From JAEZJZ01 sp050949055 (lineage in GTDB: Bacteria > Bacillota > UBA994 > UBA5500), in NCBI GenBank assembly GCA_050949055.1, contig JBMNFA010000002.1, positions 1 through 64,000 on the forward strand: a stretch of 64,000 bases of DNA. The letters are read 5' to 3'. Each line of letters begins with the position of its first letter. Position 1 is the first letter of the stretch. The position numbers and the translations under genes were made by a program. The notes under the pieces were generated by a model. It searched no databases and had not been told where the DNA came from. It was given only the letters and a program-made list of their open reading frames with translations. Of the stretch, positions 16,227-24,517 are shown one piece after another.

Positions 16227-17237
16227 ATGGAGCTTGATGAAAGGAAACGACGGGTGTTGTACGCGATTGTCCATGACTACATTCAGACTGCTGAGCCGGT
16301 AGGTTCGCGCACCGTTTCTCGCCGCTATGACCTGGGGGTCAGTCCGGCTACCATCCGCAATGAAATGTCCGACCTGGAAGAGATGGGTCTGTTGGAACAA
16401 CCGCACACCTCAGCTGGGCGCATCCCTTCAGATCTCGGCTATCGCTTCTATGTGGATTCGTTGATGGAGGTGTCGGCACCTACCAGTCAAGAGCAAGCAC
16501 AGATCAGAAGACTGCTTTCTTCCCGCATCCGAGGAGCGGAGCAGATAGTGCAGCAGTTGGCACGGCTGTTGTCATCGTTGACCAACTACACCGCAATCGT
16601 CATCGGTCCCAGTGAGCAAAAGGCCAGGCTGAGGCAAGTGCAGCTGGTGCCTCTCAATGAACGCTCTCTGCTCTTGGTGGGAATTACCGATGGCGGTTTG
16701 CTGCTGAATAGCCTGATCGATGCGCCCGGAGAGGTGGATGTGCTCAGTCTGGAGAAACTGCAGCATTGGCTCAATCGTCGCTTGACGGGCCTCACTTTGG
16801 AGCAGATCAAGTCGCGGGACATGCGGATACTACAGAATGAATTGAACAGTGGCATTGAACTGCTGGATAGCATCCTGGACGAGTTGAATGGGCTGGCTGC
16901 CAGTTCCACCGGCAGGGTCTATCTGGGGGGCACAACCAACATGTTCCGGCAACCTGAGTTTCGCGACTTTGACAAGGTGCAGGCTATTCTGCAGATGTTG
17001 GAGCAGGAAGAATTGATCTGGAACTGGCTGATGCAGTCTGAGCCGGGAAGCGTGTCCATCGGGGCCGAGAATACGTTTGCAGCCATGCAGTCTTGCAGCC
17101 TGGTCACAGCCGAGTATCGCTTGCCCAGTGGTCTGATGGGCCGCTTTGGCCTGCTGGGGCCGACCCGGATGAACTATGATCGGGTCGTATCCTTGGTGCA
17201 ACACATCTGCCTCACCTTGGATCAGTTGTTTGAGTAG
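16227..17237 (+). CDS. hrcA: Heat-inducible transcription repressor HrcA
   Basis: Represses chaperone genes by binding CIRCE; its activity depends on chaperonin. 336 residues: an N-terminal winged helix (RRVLYAIVHDYIQTAEPVGS, then SPATIRNEMSDLEEMG) followed by the GAF-like HrcA domain. I start at the ATG at 16227, preceded by GGGGTGAAG; an earlier in-frame ATG lies within the CIRCE operator and is not plausible. First gene of hrcA-cpn-grpE-dnaK-dnaJ. Confidence 0.95.
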   Translation: MELDERKRRVLYAIVHDYIQTAEPVGSRTVSRRYDLGVSPATIRNEMSDLEEMGLLEQPHTSAGRIPSDLGYRFYVDSLMEVSAPTSQEQAQIRRLLSSRIRGAEQIVQQLARLLSSLTNYTAIVIGPSEQKARLRQVQLVPLNERSLLLVGITDGGLLLNSLIDAPGEVDVLSLEKLQHWLNRRLTGLTLEQIKSRDMRILQNELNSGIELLDSILDELNGLAASSTGRVYLGGTTNMFRQPEFRDFDKVQAILQMLEQEELIWNWLMQSEPGSVSIGAENTFAAMQSCSLVTAEYRLPSGLMGRFGLLGPTRMNYDRVVSLVQHICLTLDQLFE

Positions 17238-17311
17238 CACAGGGAACGAGTCTTAACGGCTTGATTCGCCACAGGGTAGGTAGCTGCATCACTTTGTTGA
17301 CGCGCAAGTCC

Positions 17312-17350
17312 TGCAGGCTTGCTGGGGGTGGGGGGGCCCGCCCCCTCCTT
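17312..17350 (+). promoter_or_regulatory. GC-rich hairpin in the hrcA-chaperonin gap
   Basis: A G-run followed by a GGGCCC core and a C-run can fold into a very stable stem in the 169-base leader of the chaperonin gene. No T tract follows, so it looks more like an RNA stability or processing element than a terminator. Role unknown. Confidence 0.35.
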
Positions 17351-17406
17351 GTGCCGCCGCGGATTGCGAAGTACTTACCAGCATGACACTCGAAAGGGGA
17401 AGTGAG

Positions 17407-18981
17407 ATGGCGACAAAACAGCTGAACAGCAGTTCCGAGGTGGATGAGAAGCTGGCGGCGCTGATGACCAATGCAGCGGCAATTCAAGGCATTGCTGCTG
17501 CCGTGGAGGGGACCATAGGTCCAAAGGGATTGGACACCATGCTCGTGGATCGGTTCGGCGACGTGGTGATCACCAATGCAGGGGTGACCATCCTGGATAA
17601 GATGGAGGTTAACCATCCTGCGGCCCGCATGCTGATCAATATTGCTAAAGCGCAGCAGGACGAAATTGGGGACGGCACCACCACGGCGACCATAATGGCA
17701 GGCGCATTAGTTACCGAAGGCGTCAACCAGGTCGTCAAAGGAGTGCCGGTAGCTAGGGTGATCGAAGGTATGCGGGTGGGTGTGCAGAGCGCGCTCCGTT
17801 CTGTGGAGGCGAGATCTCGCCAAGTGAATAGTCTGAGTGACCCAGTGCTGGAGCGTATCGCTTACATATCCGGCAGAGAGCACTCAGACATCGCGGAGTT
17901 AGTGGTGTCTGCAGCCAGGTTGATCGGAGAAGAGAAACTGCAAGACAGGTCATTCAAGTTGGCTGATACGATACTTGCCCAGGAAGGCGCGCAGAATGAG
18001 GTCTTCATGGGCGTAATCCTGGATAAAGAACGGCTGAGCAAACAGATGCCCAAGCAGCAGCATCCTGTAAAGGTACTGGTGATCGATGACGCTTTGGAGC
18101 CGGAGGAGCTTGATGACGAGGCCCTAGGCACAGAGTCCGGTTTCAACAGGTATCTGCAGCTGCAGCAGGAGTTCCTAGAGAACCTGGAGAAAATAATTTC
18201 CATCGGAGTCAACTTGGTGTTGGTGGACCGCGGTGTGCATGATCAGGCAGAAGAAGTATTTACAGACGCAAGTATCACCGTCTTGTCGCGAGTGTCCTCC
18301 CGCGAGTTGCGTAGGGCAGCCGAGCATACCGGTGCCAGAATGATCAAGCGCAGCGCTTTGAAAAAGGACGCCAGTGAGCTCTCGCGCTACCTAGGACACG
18401 CGGAACAGGCCTATGAGGATGAGAAGCTAGGGCAGTGGCGTCTGATCGGCGGCAGAGGCAAGCCGATGGCTACCGTGTTGGTAGGGGCAGCCACCTCCGA
18501 AGTGGTCGGCGAGCGTGAACGCATCGCCAAAGATGCGGCCTCCTCCACCCAGGCGGCTTTACGGGGCGGTTATGTCCCCGGCGGCGGCTCGGTGGAATTG
18601 GCGGCCGCCAGGGATGTGGAGAAATCCCGTGAGACCATCAAAGGAATGGCGGCTTATGGGGTCGATTGTGTAGCTTTGGCTTTGCGCCGTCCACTGTCGC
18701 AGATAGTGGCTAACGCTGGCTTCAACCCGCTGGAGAAGGTGGAAGATGTGATCGCTGCCCAAGCGGAGCATGGCAAGGACAGTCTGGCCATCAATTGCGA
18801 TGACGGCAGCGTGGCCGATATGCTTGCCCTGGGCGTAGTGGACCCAACCTTGGTCAAGCTACACGCTTTGCGCGCAGCTGCGGAGATAGCCGAGGCGATC
18901 TTGCGCATTGACACGATCATCAAGAAAAAGGATGGCGAAAGCGGAGAAAGGGGCCTAAGCGGAGGCGCGGGAGGTAACTAG
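17407..18981 (+). CDS. Group III (thermosome-like) bacterial chaperonin
   Basis: A 524-residue TCP-1/Cpn60-superfamily ATPase that resembles archaeal thermosomes more than GroEL. The ATP site shows GTIGPKGLDTMLVD (from residue 35), NAGVTILDKMEVNHPAA and GDGTTTATIMAGALV. The late part has YVPGGGSVELAAARDVE and GVVDPTLVK, and the C-terminus is glycine-rich. The apical segment around residues 230-290 lacks GroEL character, and no groES accompanies it. Such proteins are known from Carboxydothermus and some other Bacillota, also inside the dnaK operon. The ATG at 17407 follows AAAGGGGAAG. An earlier in-frame ATG (17383) has no ribosome site. Confidence 0.9.
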   Translation: MATKQLNSSSEVDEKLAALMTNAAAIQGIAAAVEGTIGPKGLDTMLVDRFGDVVITNAGVTILDKMEVNHPAARMLINIAKAQQDEIGDGTTTATIMAGALVTEGVNQVVKGVPVARVIEGMRVGVQSALRSVEARSRQVNSLSDPVLERIAYISGREHSDIAELVVSAARLIGEEKLQDRSFKLADTILAQEGAQNEVFMGVILDKERLSKQMPKQQHPVKVLVIDDALEPEELDDEALGTESGFNRYLQLQQEFLENLEKIISIGVNLVLVDRGVHDQAEEVFTDASITVLSRVSSRELRRAAEHTGARMIKRSALKKDASELSRYLGHAEQAYEDEKLGQWRLIGGRGKPMATVLVGAATSEVVGERERIAKDAASSTQAALRGGYVPGGGSVELAAARDVEKSRETIKGMAAYGVDCVALALRRPLSQIVANAGFNPLEKVEDVIAAQAEHGKDSLAINCDDGSVADMLALGVVDPTLVKLHALRAAAEIAEAILRIDTIIKKKDGESGERGLSGGAGGN

Positions 18982-19004
18982 TAGGGATAGTGAGGTGATA
19001 CCTT

Positions 19005-19553
19005 TTGAAACAGGATGACAAGCAAGAAACCATCAATGAGCAGCAGCCATGTGGGCAGGAGCAGGAACGAGAGCCGGAGGAACTGGACGATGTTTCTGTG
19101 ACTGAAAGCGACCAGCTTGTAGCAAAACAAGAACAGATGATTGCAGAACTGGAGCATAGGGTTCTGCGCCTACATGCCGACTTTGACAACTACCGCAAGC
19201 GTACCCTGCGGGAGCGTGAAGAACAGGCCACCTTGGCTGAGGCTGAGTTGTTGCGCAAGCTGTTACCGGTGCTGGACAATTTCGACCGGGCTCTGGAAGC
19301 AATGCCAGCGGGACAACCGTGGGCAGAGGGAGTCAAACTTGTCTACAAGCACTGGATGGATGTCTTGTCTCAGCAAGGATTGGAAGCCATCGATTGTGAA
19401 CAGCCCTTTGATCCCAATTTGCATGAAGCTGTGATGCGGGATGAAAGTGGCGCGAAACCCGATGGCACGATCTTGCAGGAACTGCAGCGCGGCTATCAAT
19501 ACAAAGGAAAATTGCTCAGGCCTAGTATGGTCGTAGTGGCAAACAAACCTTAG
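19005..19553 (+). CDS. grpE: Nucleotide exchange factor GrpE
   Basis: Releases ADP from DnaK. 182 residues: an acidic disordered N-terminus (about 1-40), a long coiled coil (QEQMIAELEHRVLRLHADFDNYRKR, residues about 40-65) and the C-terminal beta wing with FDPNLHEAVMRDES and LLRPSMVVVANKP. A TTG start at 19005 after TGAGGTGAT. It lies 23 bp behind the chaperonin gene in the same operon. Confidence 0.94.
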   Translation: MKQDDKQETINEQQPCGQEQEREPEELDDVSVTESDQLVAKQEQMIAELEHRVLRLHADFDNYRKRTLREREEQATLAEAELLRKLLPVLDNFDRALEAMPAGQPWAEGVKLVYKHWMDVLSQQGLEAIDCEQPFDPNLHEAVMRDESGAKPDGTILQELQRGYQYKGKLLRPSMVVVANKP

Positions 19554-19555
19554 CA

Positions 19556-19728
19556 ATCACTTTATTAAGTTCGCGAGTGCTAAAGCACTCGATATGGAAC
19601 AAGCCGATAGTTGCTACGCAACGATCACTTTATTTAGTTCGCAAGTCTTTCGACTTGTATTAGGTGCAAGCCGATGGTTGCTACGCAACAATCACTTTAT
19701 TTAGTTCGCGAGTGCTAAAGCACTCGCT
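19556..19728 (+). repeat. Structured tandem repeat, 67-68 bp, 2.6 copies, ahead of dnaK
   Basis: Units begin at 19556, 19624 and 19691 with ATCACTTTATTWAGTTCGC. Each unit carries a first hairpin right after this block (19574-19591, 19642-19657, 19709-19726). The two complete units then have a second hairpin, GTTGC-TAC-GCAAC (19610-19622 and 19677-19689). In units 1 and 3 the first stem is CGAGTGC/GCACTCG; in unit 2 it is CAAGTC/GACTTG, so both strands changed together and base pairing is kept. Units 1 and 3 also contain CIRCE half-sites in an everted order. AT-richer than the flanks. A role in processing or differential stability of the heat-shock mRNA is possible but unproven. Confidence 0.85.
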
Positions 19729-19747
19729 TAGGAGGTAGGGGAAGCAG

Positions 19748-21586
19748 ATGTCCAAGGTAATCGGTATCGACTTGGGAACAACCAACTCGGTTGTGGCAGT
19801 GCTGGAAGGTGGTGAACCGGTTGTGATCACCAACGCAGAGGGTTCAAGATTGACTCCCTCTGTGGTTGGTTTCTCCAAGAGTGGCGAGATGCTGGTTGGC
19901 AATGTCGCCAAGCGCCAGGCAGTGAGCAATCCAGACCGCACTGTCAGTTCGGTCAAGCGGCATATGGGGACCAGCTGGAATACCAGGATCGACGGCAAGG
20001 CGTACACCCCCCAGGAGATCTCGGCGTTCATACTGCGCAAGTTGAAGCAGGATGCCGAAGCCTACTTAGGTGGGAAGGTCACTCAAGCGGTGATCACCGT
20101 TCCGGCTTATTTTACAGACAGTCAGCGTCAGGCAACCAAGGATGCCGGCAAGATCGCCGGGCTGGAAGTGCTGCGCATCATCAACGAACCCACCGCTGCT
20201 GCTCTGGCTTATGGCGTAGATAAGAGTCAGGACCATACCATTCTGGTCTTCGACTTGGGCGGAGGTACCTTTGACGTCTCAATTTTGGAGATGGGTGATG
20301 GCATCTTTGAGGTCAAGGCAACCGCCGGAAACAATCGCCTGGGCGGAGACGACTTCGATCAGCGAGTGGTTGACTATCTGGTGCGTGAATTCCAGCGGGA
20401 GCAGGGAATCGATCTCTCCAAGGATCGCATGGCTTTGCAGAGGCTGAAGGAAGCGGCTGAAAAAGCGAAGATCGAGCTTTCCAGTCTGCTGACCACCAAT
20501 ATCAATCTGCCTTTTATTACCGCCGATCACAACGGGCCTATGCATCTGGATATGACTCTGACCAGGGCTAAATTTGAGGAACTGACCCATGACCTGGTGG
20601 AGAAAACCATGGTTCCTGCCCGCCAGGCTTTGGCTGACGCCAAGTTGAAGCCGTCAGACATTCATCGAGTGATTCTAGTCGGCGGGTCGACGCGTATTCC
20701 GGCCGTTCAGGAAGCTGTCAGGAAACTGACCGGCAAGGAGCCGCACAAGGGTGTCAATCCTGATGAGGTAGTGGCCATGGGCGCTGCTCTGCAAGCAGGT
20801 ATGCTGGCTGGCGACGTCAAGGGCGTGGTGCTGCTGGACGTAACTCCGCTATCTCTAGGCATCGAGACTATGGGGGGCGTATTCACCAAACTGATCGAGC
20901 GCAACACCACCATCCCCACTGAAAAGAGTCAAATCTTCTCTACAGCGGCTGATCAGCAGACCAGCGTCGAGATCCATGTGCTGCAGGGGGAGCGGCCGAT
21001 GGCAGCCCAAAACGTAACCCTGGGTCGCTTTATGCTTGATGGCATTCCGCCTGCGCCGCGGGGCGTGCCCAAGATCGAAGTGAAGTTTGATATCGACGTC
21101 AATGGAATCGTCAATGTTACGGCCCGCGATATGGCCACCAACAAGTCGCAGCATATCACCATCACGTCCTCCAGTGGCCTATCTGAGTCCGAGATAGAGC
21201 GCATGGTCAAGGATGCCGAACAAAACGCTGCGGAAGACGCCAAGTTCAAGGAATTGGCCGAGCTGAGAAACAACGCTGATCATCTGGCCTACTCCACCGA
21301 GAAGCTATTGAAGGATCTGGGCGATAAAGTTCCGGCCGACAAGGTGACCACCATCACCGGCGCGGTGGAAAAGGTGCGCACTGCGATGAAGGGTGAGGAC
21401 CTGGAGGCTATCAAAGCCGCCAATGAAGAGCTGACAAAGCATGTCAACGAACTGTCGACAATGCTGTATAATCAGGCTGGGGCAGAGGGCCAGGCTGCTG
21501 GTAGCAGCAATCAGCAGCAGGGCCCCGACGGTGAAACCATCGACGCGGATTATCAAGTGGAAGACGATGATCCCAAGCATGAGTAG
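19748..21586 (+). CDS. dnaK: Molecular chaperone DnaK (Hsp70)
   Basis: ATP-dependent chaperone. 612 residues, full length: phosphate loop IGIDLGTTNSVVAV at the start, VPAYFTDSQRQATKDAG, the DLGGGTFDVSIL loop, VGGSTRIPAVQ, the LLLDVTPLSLGIET linker-sheet region and the C-terminal lid with an acidic tail. The deletion near residue 80 typical of Gram-positive DnaK is seen in the short loop. The ATG at 19748 follows TAGGAGGTAGGGG, directly behind the structured repeat. Fourth gene of the CIRCE-controlled operon. Confidence 0.97.
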   Translation: MSKVIGIDLGTTNSVVAVLEGGEPVVITNAEGSRLTPSVVGFSKSGEMLVGNVAKRQAVSNPDRTVSSVKRHMGTSWNTRIDGKAYTPQEISAFILRKLKQDAEAYLGGKVTQAVITVPAYFTDSQRQATKDAGKIAGLEVLRIINEPTAAALAYGVDKSQDHTILVFDLGGGTFDVSILEMGDGIFEVKATAGNNRLGGDDFDQRVVDYLVREFQREQGIDLSKDRMALQRLKEAAEKAKIELSSLLTTNINLPFITADHNGPMHLDMTLTRAKFEELTHDLVEKTMVPARQALADAKLKPSDIHRVILVGGSTRIPAVQEAVRKLTGKEPHKGVNPDEVVAMGAALQAGMLAGDVKGVVLLDVTPLSLGIETMGGVFTKLIERNTTIPTEKSQIFSTAADQQTSVEIHVLQGERPMAAQNVTLGRFMLDGIPPAPRGVPKIEVKFDIDVNGIVNVTARDMATNKSQHITITSSSGLSESEIERMVKDAEQNAAEDAKFKELAELRNNADHLAYSTEKLLKDLGDKVPADKVTTITGAVEKVRTAMKGEDLEAIKAANEELTKHVNELSTMLYNQAGAEGQAAGSSNQQQGPDGETIDADYQVEDDDPKHE

Positions 21587-21639
21587 GGGCCCGGCCTAGA
21601 ACTTCCAAGATGATGTTGATTGGTCCATCTAGACGCGGC

Positions 21640-21681
21640 GGGGGTTAGATGACTAACCCCCCCCTGCTTTATTCAGGGGGG
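21640..21681 (+). promoter_or_regulatory. Two abutting hairpins covering the dnaJ ribosome site
   Basis: Hairpin A pairs GGGGGTTAG (21640-21648) with CTAACCCCC (21653-21661). Hairpin B pairs CCCCCCTG (21659-21666) with CAGGGGGG (21674-21681). Hairpin B buries the G-rich ribosome-binding site of dnaJ. They compete for bases 21659-21661, so they could act as a switch. Such an arrangement in a heat-shock operon suggests a thermometer or coupling element; this is inference. Confidence 0.55.
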
Positions 21682-21688
21682 AGCTCAT

Positions 21689-22828
21689 TTGGCAAAGAGA
21701 GACTATTATGAAATACTGGGCGTCCCCAAGGATGCCAGCGAAGATGAGATTAAGAAGGCGTATCGCAAGGCCGCACATAAATATCACCCGGACGTCAACA
21801 AAGATGACCCGCAGGCGGTGGAGAAATTCAAGGAGGCGACCGAGGCCTATCAGGTGCTGAGCGACCCGCAGAAGCGGGCTCAATATGATCAGATGGGCCA
21901 TGCTGCCTTCGATCAGCAGGGTTTCGATTTCGGCCAGGGATTTGACTTCTCCAACTTTGGCGGCTTGGACGACATCCTGGATATGATGTTTGGCGGTGGA
22001 TTTGGTGGCAGGCGTAGCCGTCACAGAGGGCCCGAGCGGGGCGCAGACATCAGCTACCAGATGGAAGTTGATTTTTACGACGCCGTCTTTGGGCGTTCGG
22101 TTGAGTTGGAGCTTCCGCGTACAGAGACGTGTGATGTTTGCCATGGCACCGGGGCCGAGCCAGGAAGCAGCCCCAAGACTTGTCCAGACTGTCATGGTAC
22201 TGGCCAGGTGCAGTACGCACAAAACACGCCTTTTGGTCGCATCATGACCGCCCGCACCTGCAGCCGCTGTGGAGGCACCGGCAGTTTCATCGAGCGGCCT
22301 TGCCGACAGTGCGGCGGTGGGGGCAGCGTGCGACGCAACCGCAGGGTGACTATCAAGGTGCCTGCTGGAGTAAACGACGGTTCCCGTTTGCGCCTAGCCG
22401 GGGAAGGGGAGGCCGGGCAAAGGGGAGGTCCCCCGGGAGACCTTTATGTCTTTATCAGGATACGGCCGCACCGCCGCTTTATCCGCGAAGGTCTGGACCT
22501 AATCTGTAATGAGACCATTAGTTTCCCTAAGGCTGCCTTAGGGGGAACGATCAAGGTGGAGACACTGGATGGAGATGTGCAGGACTTGACAGTTCCTGCG
22601 GGAACTCAAACTGGTACAGTGTTGCGCATCAAAGGAAGGGGAGTTCCTAGGCTGGGCGGCAGCCACCGCGGAGATCTGCTGGTCAGGACCACTGTGGAAA
22701 CACCGCGCAAACTGTCTACCAAACAGCGAGAGTTGCTACGGGCGTTGGCAGAGAGCATGGGTGAGGAAGTGGCTGAGGAGAAAGGCTTCTTGGGCAAAGT
22801 CCGCGATGTCTTTGGCAAGAATGATTAA
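21689..22828 (+). CDS. dnaJ: Co-chaperone DnaJ (Hsp40)
   Basis: Stimulates the DnaK ATPase and delivers clients. 379 residues, class A: J domain with HPD in KYHPDVNKDDP (about residue 33), a G/F-rich linker (residues about 70-110), four zinc-binding repeats CDVCHGTG, CPDCHGTG, CSRCGGTG and CRQCGGGG, then the C-terminal beta domains. A TTG start at 21689 about five bases after a G-run site that lies within a hairpin. Last chaperone gene of the operon. Confidence 0.96.
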   Translation: MAKRDYYEILGVPKDASEDEIKKAYRKAAHKYHPDVNKDDPQAVEKFKEATEAYQVLSDPQKRAQYDQMGHAAFDQQGFDFGQGFDFSNFGGLDDILDMMFGGGFGGRRSRHRGPERGADISYQMEVDFYDAVFGRSVELELPRTETCDVCHGTGAEPGSSPKTCPDCHGTGQVQYAQNTPFGRIMTARTCSRCGGTGSFIERPCRQCGGGGSVRRNRRVTIKVPAGVNDGSRLRLAGEGEAGQRGGPPGDLYVFIRIRPHRRFIREGLDLICNETISFPKAALGGTIKVETLDGDVQDLTVPAGTQTGTVLRIKGRGVPRLGGSHRGDLLVRTTVETPRKLSTKQRELLRALAESMGEEVAEEKGFLGKVRDVFGKND

Positions 22829-22842
22829 GGGGGCTTACTGAA

Positions 22843-23769
22843 GTGAAGTGGATGGAGATCACAGTCACCACCTCGCAGGAGGCAAAGGAAGCAGCTGCTG
22901 ATATACTCTACCAGAGCGGGGCGAATGGCCTCGTGATCGAAGACTCGCTGCCAGCATTCTTGGCGGCCGACGTGGAAGACTATGCCGATCTTCCCGAAGA
23001 GAGCTTTCCTTTGGAGGAGGTCAGGTTAGTAGCCTATTTACCCATCGACGAGTCCTTGGCAGTCAAAATAGACTCCATCCGCCAGTCAGTTGCCGCATTG
23101 GCAGATTTTGATCTGGATCCAGGTCCTGCGGAGATCGCCTTGCAGGAAGTTGAAGACACCGATTGGGGCAGCGCCTGGAAAGCTTTCTATAAGCCCATTC
23201 GTTTGGGCAAGAATTTGTTGATCAAGCCCACTTGGGAAGATGTCACCACGGATGGGCGGGTGGTGCTGGAACTGGATCCTGGAATGGCCTTTGGCACTGG
23301 TACCCATCCCACCACCGTGATGTGTCTGGAGATTCTCGAGTCGCTAATCCGCGGCGGCGAGCAGGTGATCGACGTCGGTTGTGGTTCAGGCATCCTCTCC
23401 ATCGCCTGTGCCAAACTGGGGGCCGCCCAGGTACAGGCGCTGGACTACGACCCGATGGCCATTAAGGTAACCACCGAGAATTTGGCTCTCAACGGGGTGC
23501 ACGATAGGGTGATTGCCCGAGAGAGCAACCTGCTCAGCGAAGCGGCGGGCAAGGCAGACTTGATCGTAGCCAACATTATCGCCCGGGTGATCGTTGACCT
23601 GATCCCTGAGGTTGAGGCCCACCTGCAGCCAGATGGTACCTTTGTCGCTTCCGGCATCATCGAGGAGAAGCTCCCGGCGGTGTTGCAGGCTCTAGACGAC
23701 CACGGTTACGTGGTAATCGAAGACCGGCGATCTGGCGATTGGGTGGCATTAACCTGTAAACGGAGGTGA
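22843..23769 (+). CDS. prmA: Ribosomal protein L11 methyltransferase
   Basis: Trimethylates ribosomal protein uL11 with SAM. 308 residues: the N-terminal substrate-recognition domain, then the Rossmann methyltransferase with DPGMAFGTGTHPTT and motif I VIDVGCGSGILSIA (about residue 173), and motif IV DLIVANIIARVI. GTG start at 22843, eight bases after AAGGGGG. The dnaJ-prmA-rsmE order is that of Bacillus (yqeT, yqeU). Confidence 0.95.
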   Translation: MKWMEITVTTSQEAKEAAADILYQSGANGLVIEDSLPAFLAADVEDYADLPEESFPLEEVRLVAYLPIDESLAVKIDSIRQSVAALADFDLDPGPAEIALQEVEDTDWGSAWKAFYKPIRLGKNLLIKPTWEDVTTDGRVVLELDPGMAFGTGTHPTTVMCLEILESLIRGGEQVIDVGCGSGILSIACAKLGAAQVQALDYDPMAIKVTTENLALNGVHDRVIARESNLLSEAAGKADLIVANIIARVIVDLIPEVEAHLQPDGTFVASGIIEEKLPAVLQALDDHGYVVIEDRRSGDWVALTCKRR

Positions 23770-23791
23770 ACGGGCCATGGCCCGTTTTTTT
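23770..23791 (+). promoter_or_regulatory. Palindrome with T-run spanning the rsmE start codon
   Basis: A 16-base perfect palindrome (23770-23785) contains the rsmE ATG at its centre and is followed by seven T. Folded as a 6-bp stem with a CATG loop it has the shape of an intrinsic terminator placed exactly on the start codon. The T-run encodes the Phe-Phe of the N-terminus MARFF, so coding constraint explains part of it. Confidence 0.45.
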
Positions 23792-24517
23792 CTGCCAGGA
23801 GTGGCGGTATCCAACGAAGTAACGATTGTTGCCGATGACGCCAAGCACATTGCCCGATCATTACGCATGCAGCCTGGTGAGACGATAGAAGTAGTGATTG
23901 CTGGACAAGCATATCAGGCCGAGCTACAGACTGTCAGTGCGGAGGTTGTGACGGCCACGCTAGCCCAGAGGCTGTCGGATAGCGAATCTCCACTGGAGAT
24001 ATACTTGTACCAAGCTTTGCCTAAAGGCGACAAGATGGAGCTGATCATCCAAAAAGCCACCGAGCTAGGAGTGAAGGAGGTCATCCCGCTGCTCAGTGCC
24101 AGGGTGGTGGTCAAGTGGCGTCACTCCGCAGGCGAGCAAAGACTGCAGCGTTGGCAGCGTATTGCTGAGGAAGCAGCCAAGCAAAGCCGACGATCTACGA
24201 TACCAACCATACGCCAACCACTGCCCTTACGGGAGTTACCACCCGATTCTGGCCGATTACGTCTGGTGGCTTGGGAGGAGGCTAAGCAGCCCCTGGCCGA
24301 CCTGCTAACCCAGCATCAGCCGCAGGCTGTCGAGGTGGTGGTGGGGCCGGAAGGCGGTCTAGACTGGGATGAGGCAGAGTTTCTTGCCGGGATCGGCTTT
24401 CAGAGTGTGAGCTTGGGGCCACGCATCCTGCGCACAGAGACGGCCCCATTAGCGCTGCTCAGCGTTTTGCAGTATCAATGGGGAGATTTAGGGGGACGAA
24501 CAACATGCCAACGGTAG
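23777..24517 (+). CDS. rsmE: 16S rRNA (uracil(1498)-N3)-methyltransferase
   Basis: SPOUT-class methyltransferase of 16S rRNA. 246 residues. It starts MARFFLPG, typical of the family; QALPKGDKMELIIQKATELGV begins the catalytic domain at about residue 77; the SAM-binding trefoil-knot motifs VGPEGGLDWDEAEF and LGPRILRTETAPL are present. The ATG at 23777 follows GGAGGTGAA and lies inside a palindrome. Its last codons overlap the mtaB start by 13 bases. Confidence 0.94.
   Translation: MARFFLPGVAVSNEVTIVADDAKHIARSLRMQPGETIEVVIAGQAYQAELQTVSAEVVTATLAQRLSDSESPLEIYLYQALPKGDKMELIIQKATELGVKEVIPLLSARVVVKWRHSAGEQRLQRWQRIAEEAAKQSRRSTIPTIRQPLPLRELPPDSGRLRLVAWEEAKQPLADLLTQHQPQAVEVVVGPEGGLDWDEAEFLAGIGFQSVSLGPRILRTETAPLALLSVLQYQWGDLGGRTTCQR

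Noticed and set aside
17238..17406. Second CIRCE before the chaperonin gene
   Set aside because: No TTAGCACTC or GAGTGCTAA half-site occurs in this gap.
19556..19728. CRISPR array
   Set aside because: Units are near-identical along their whole length with internal hairpins; there are no unique spacers and no cas genes.
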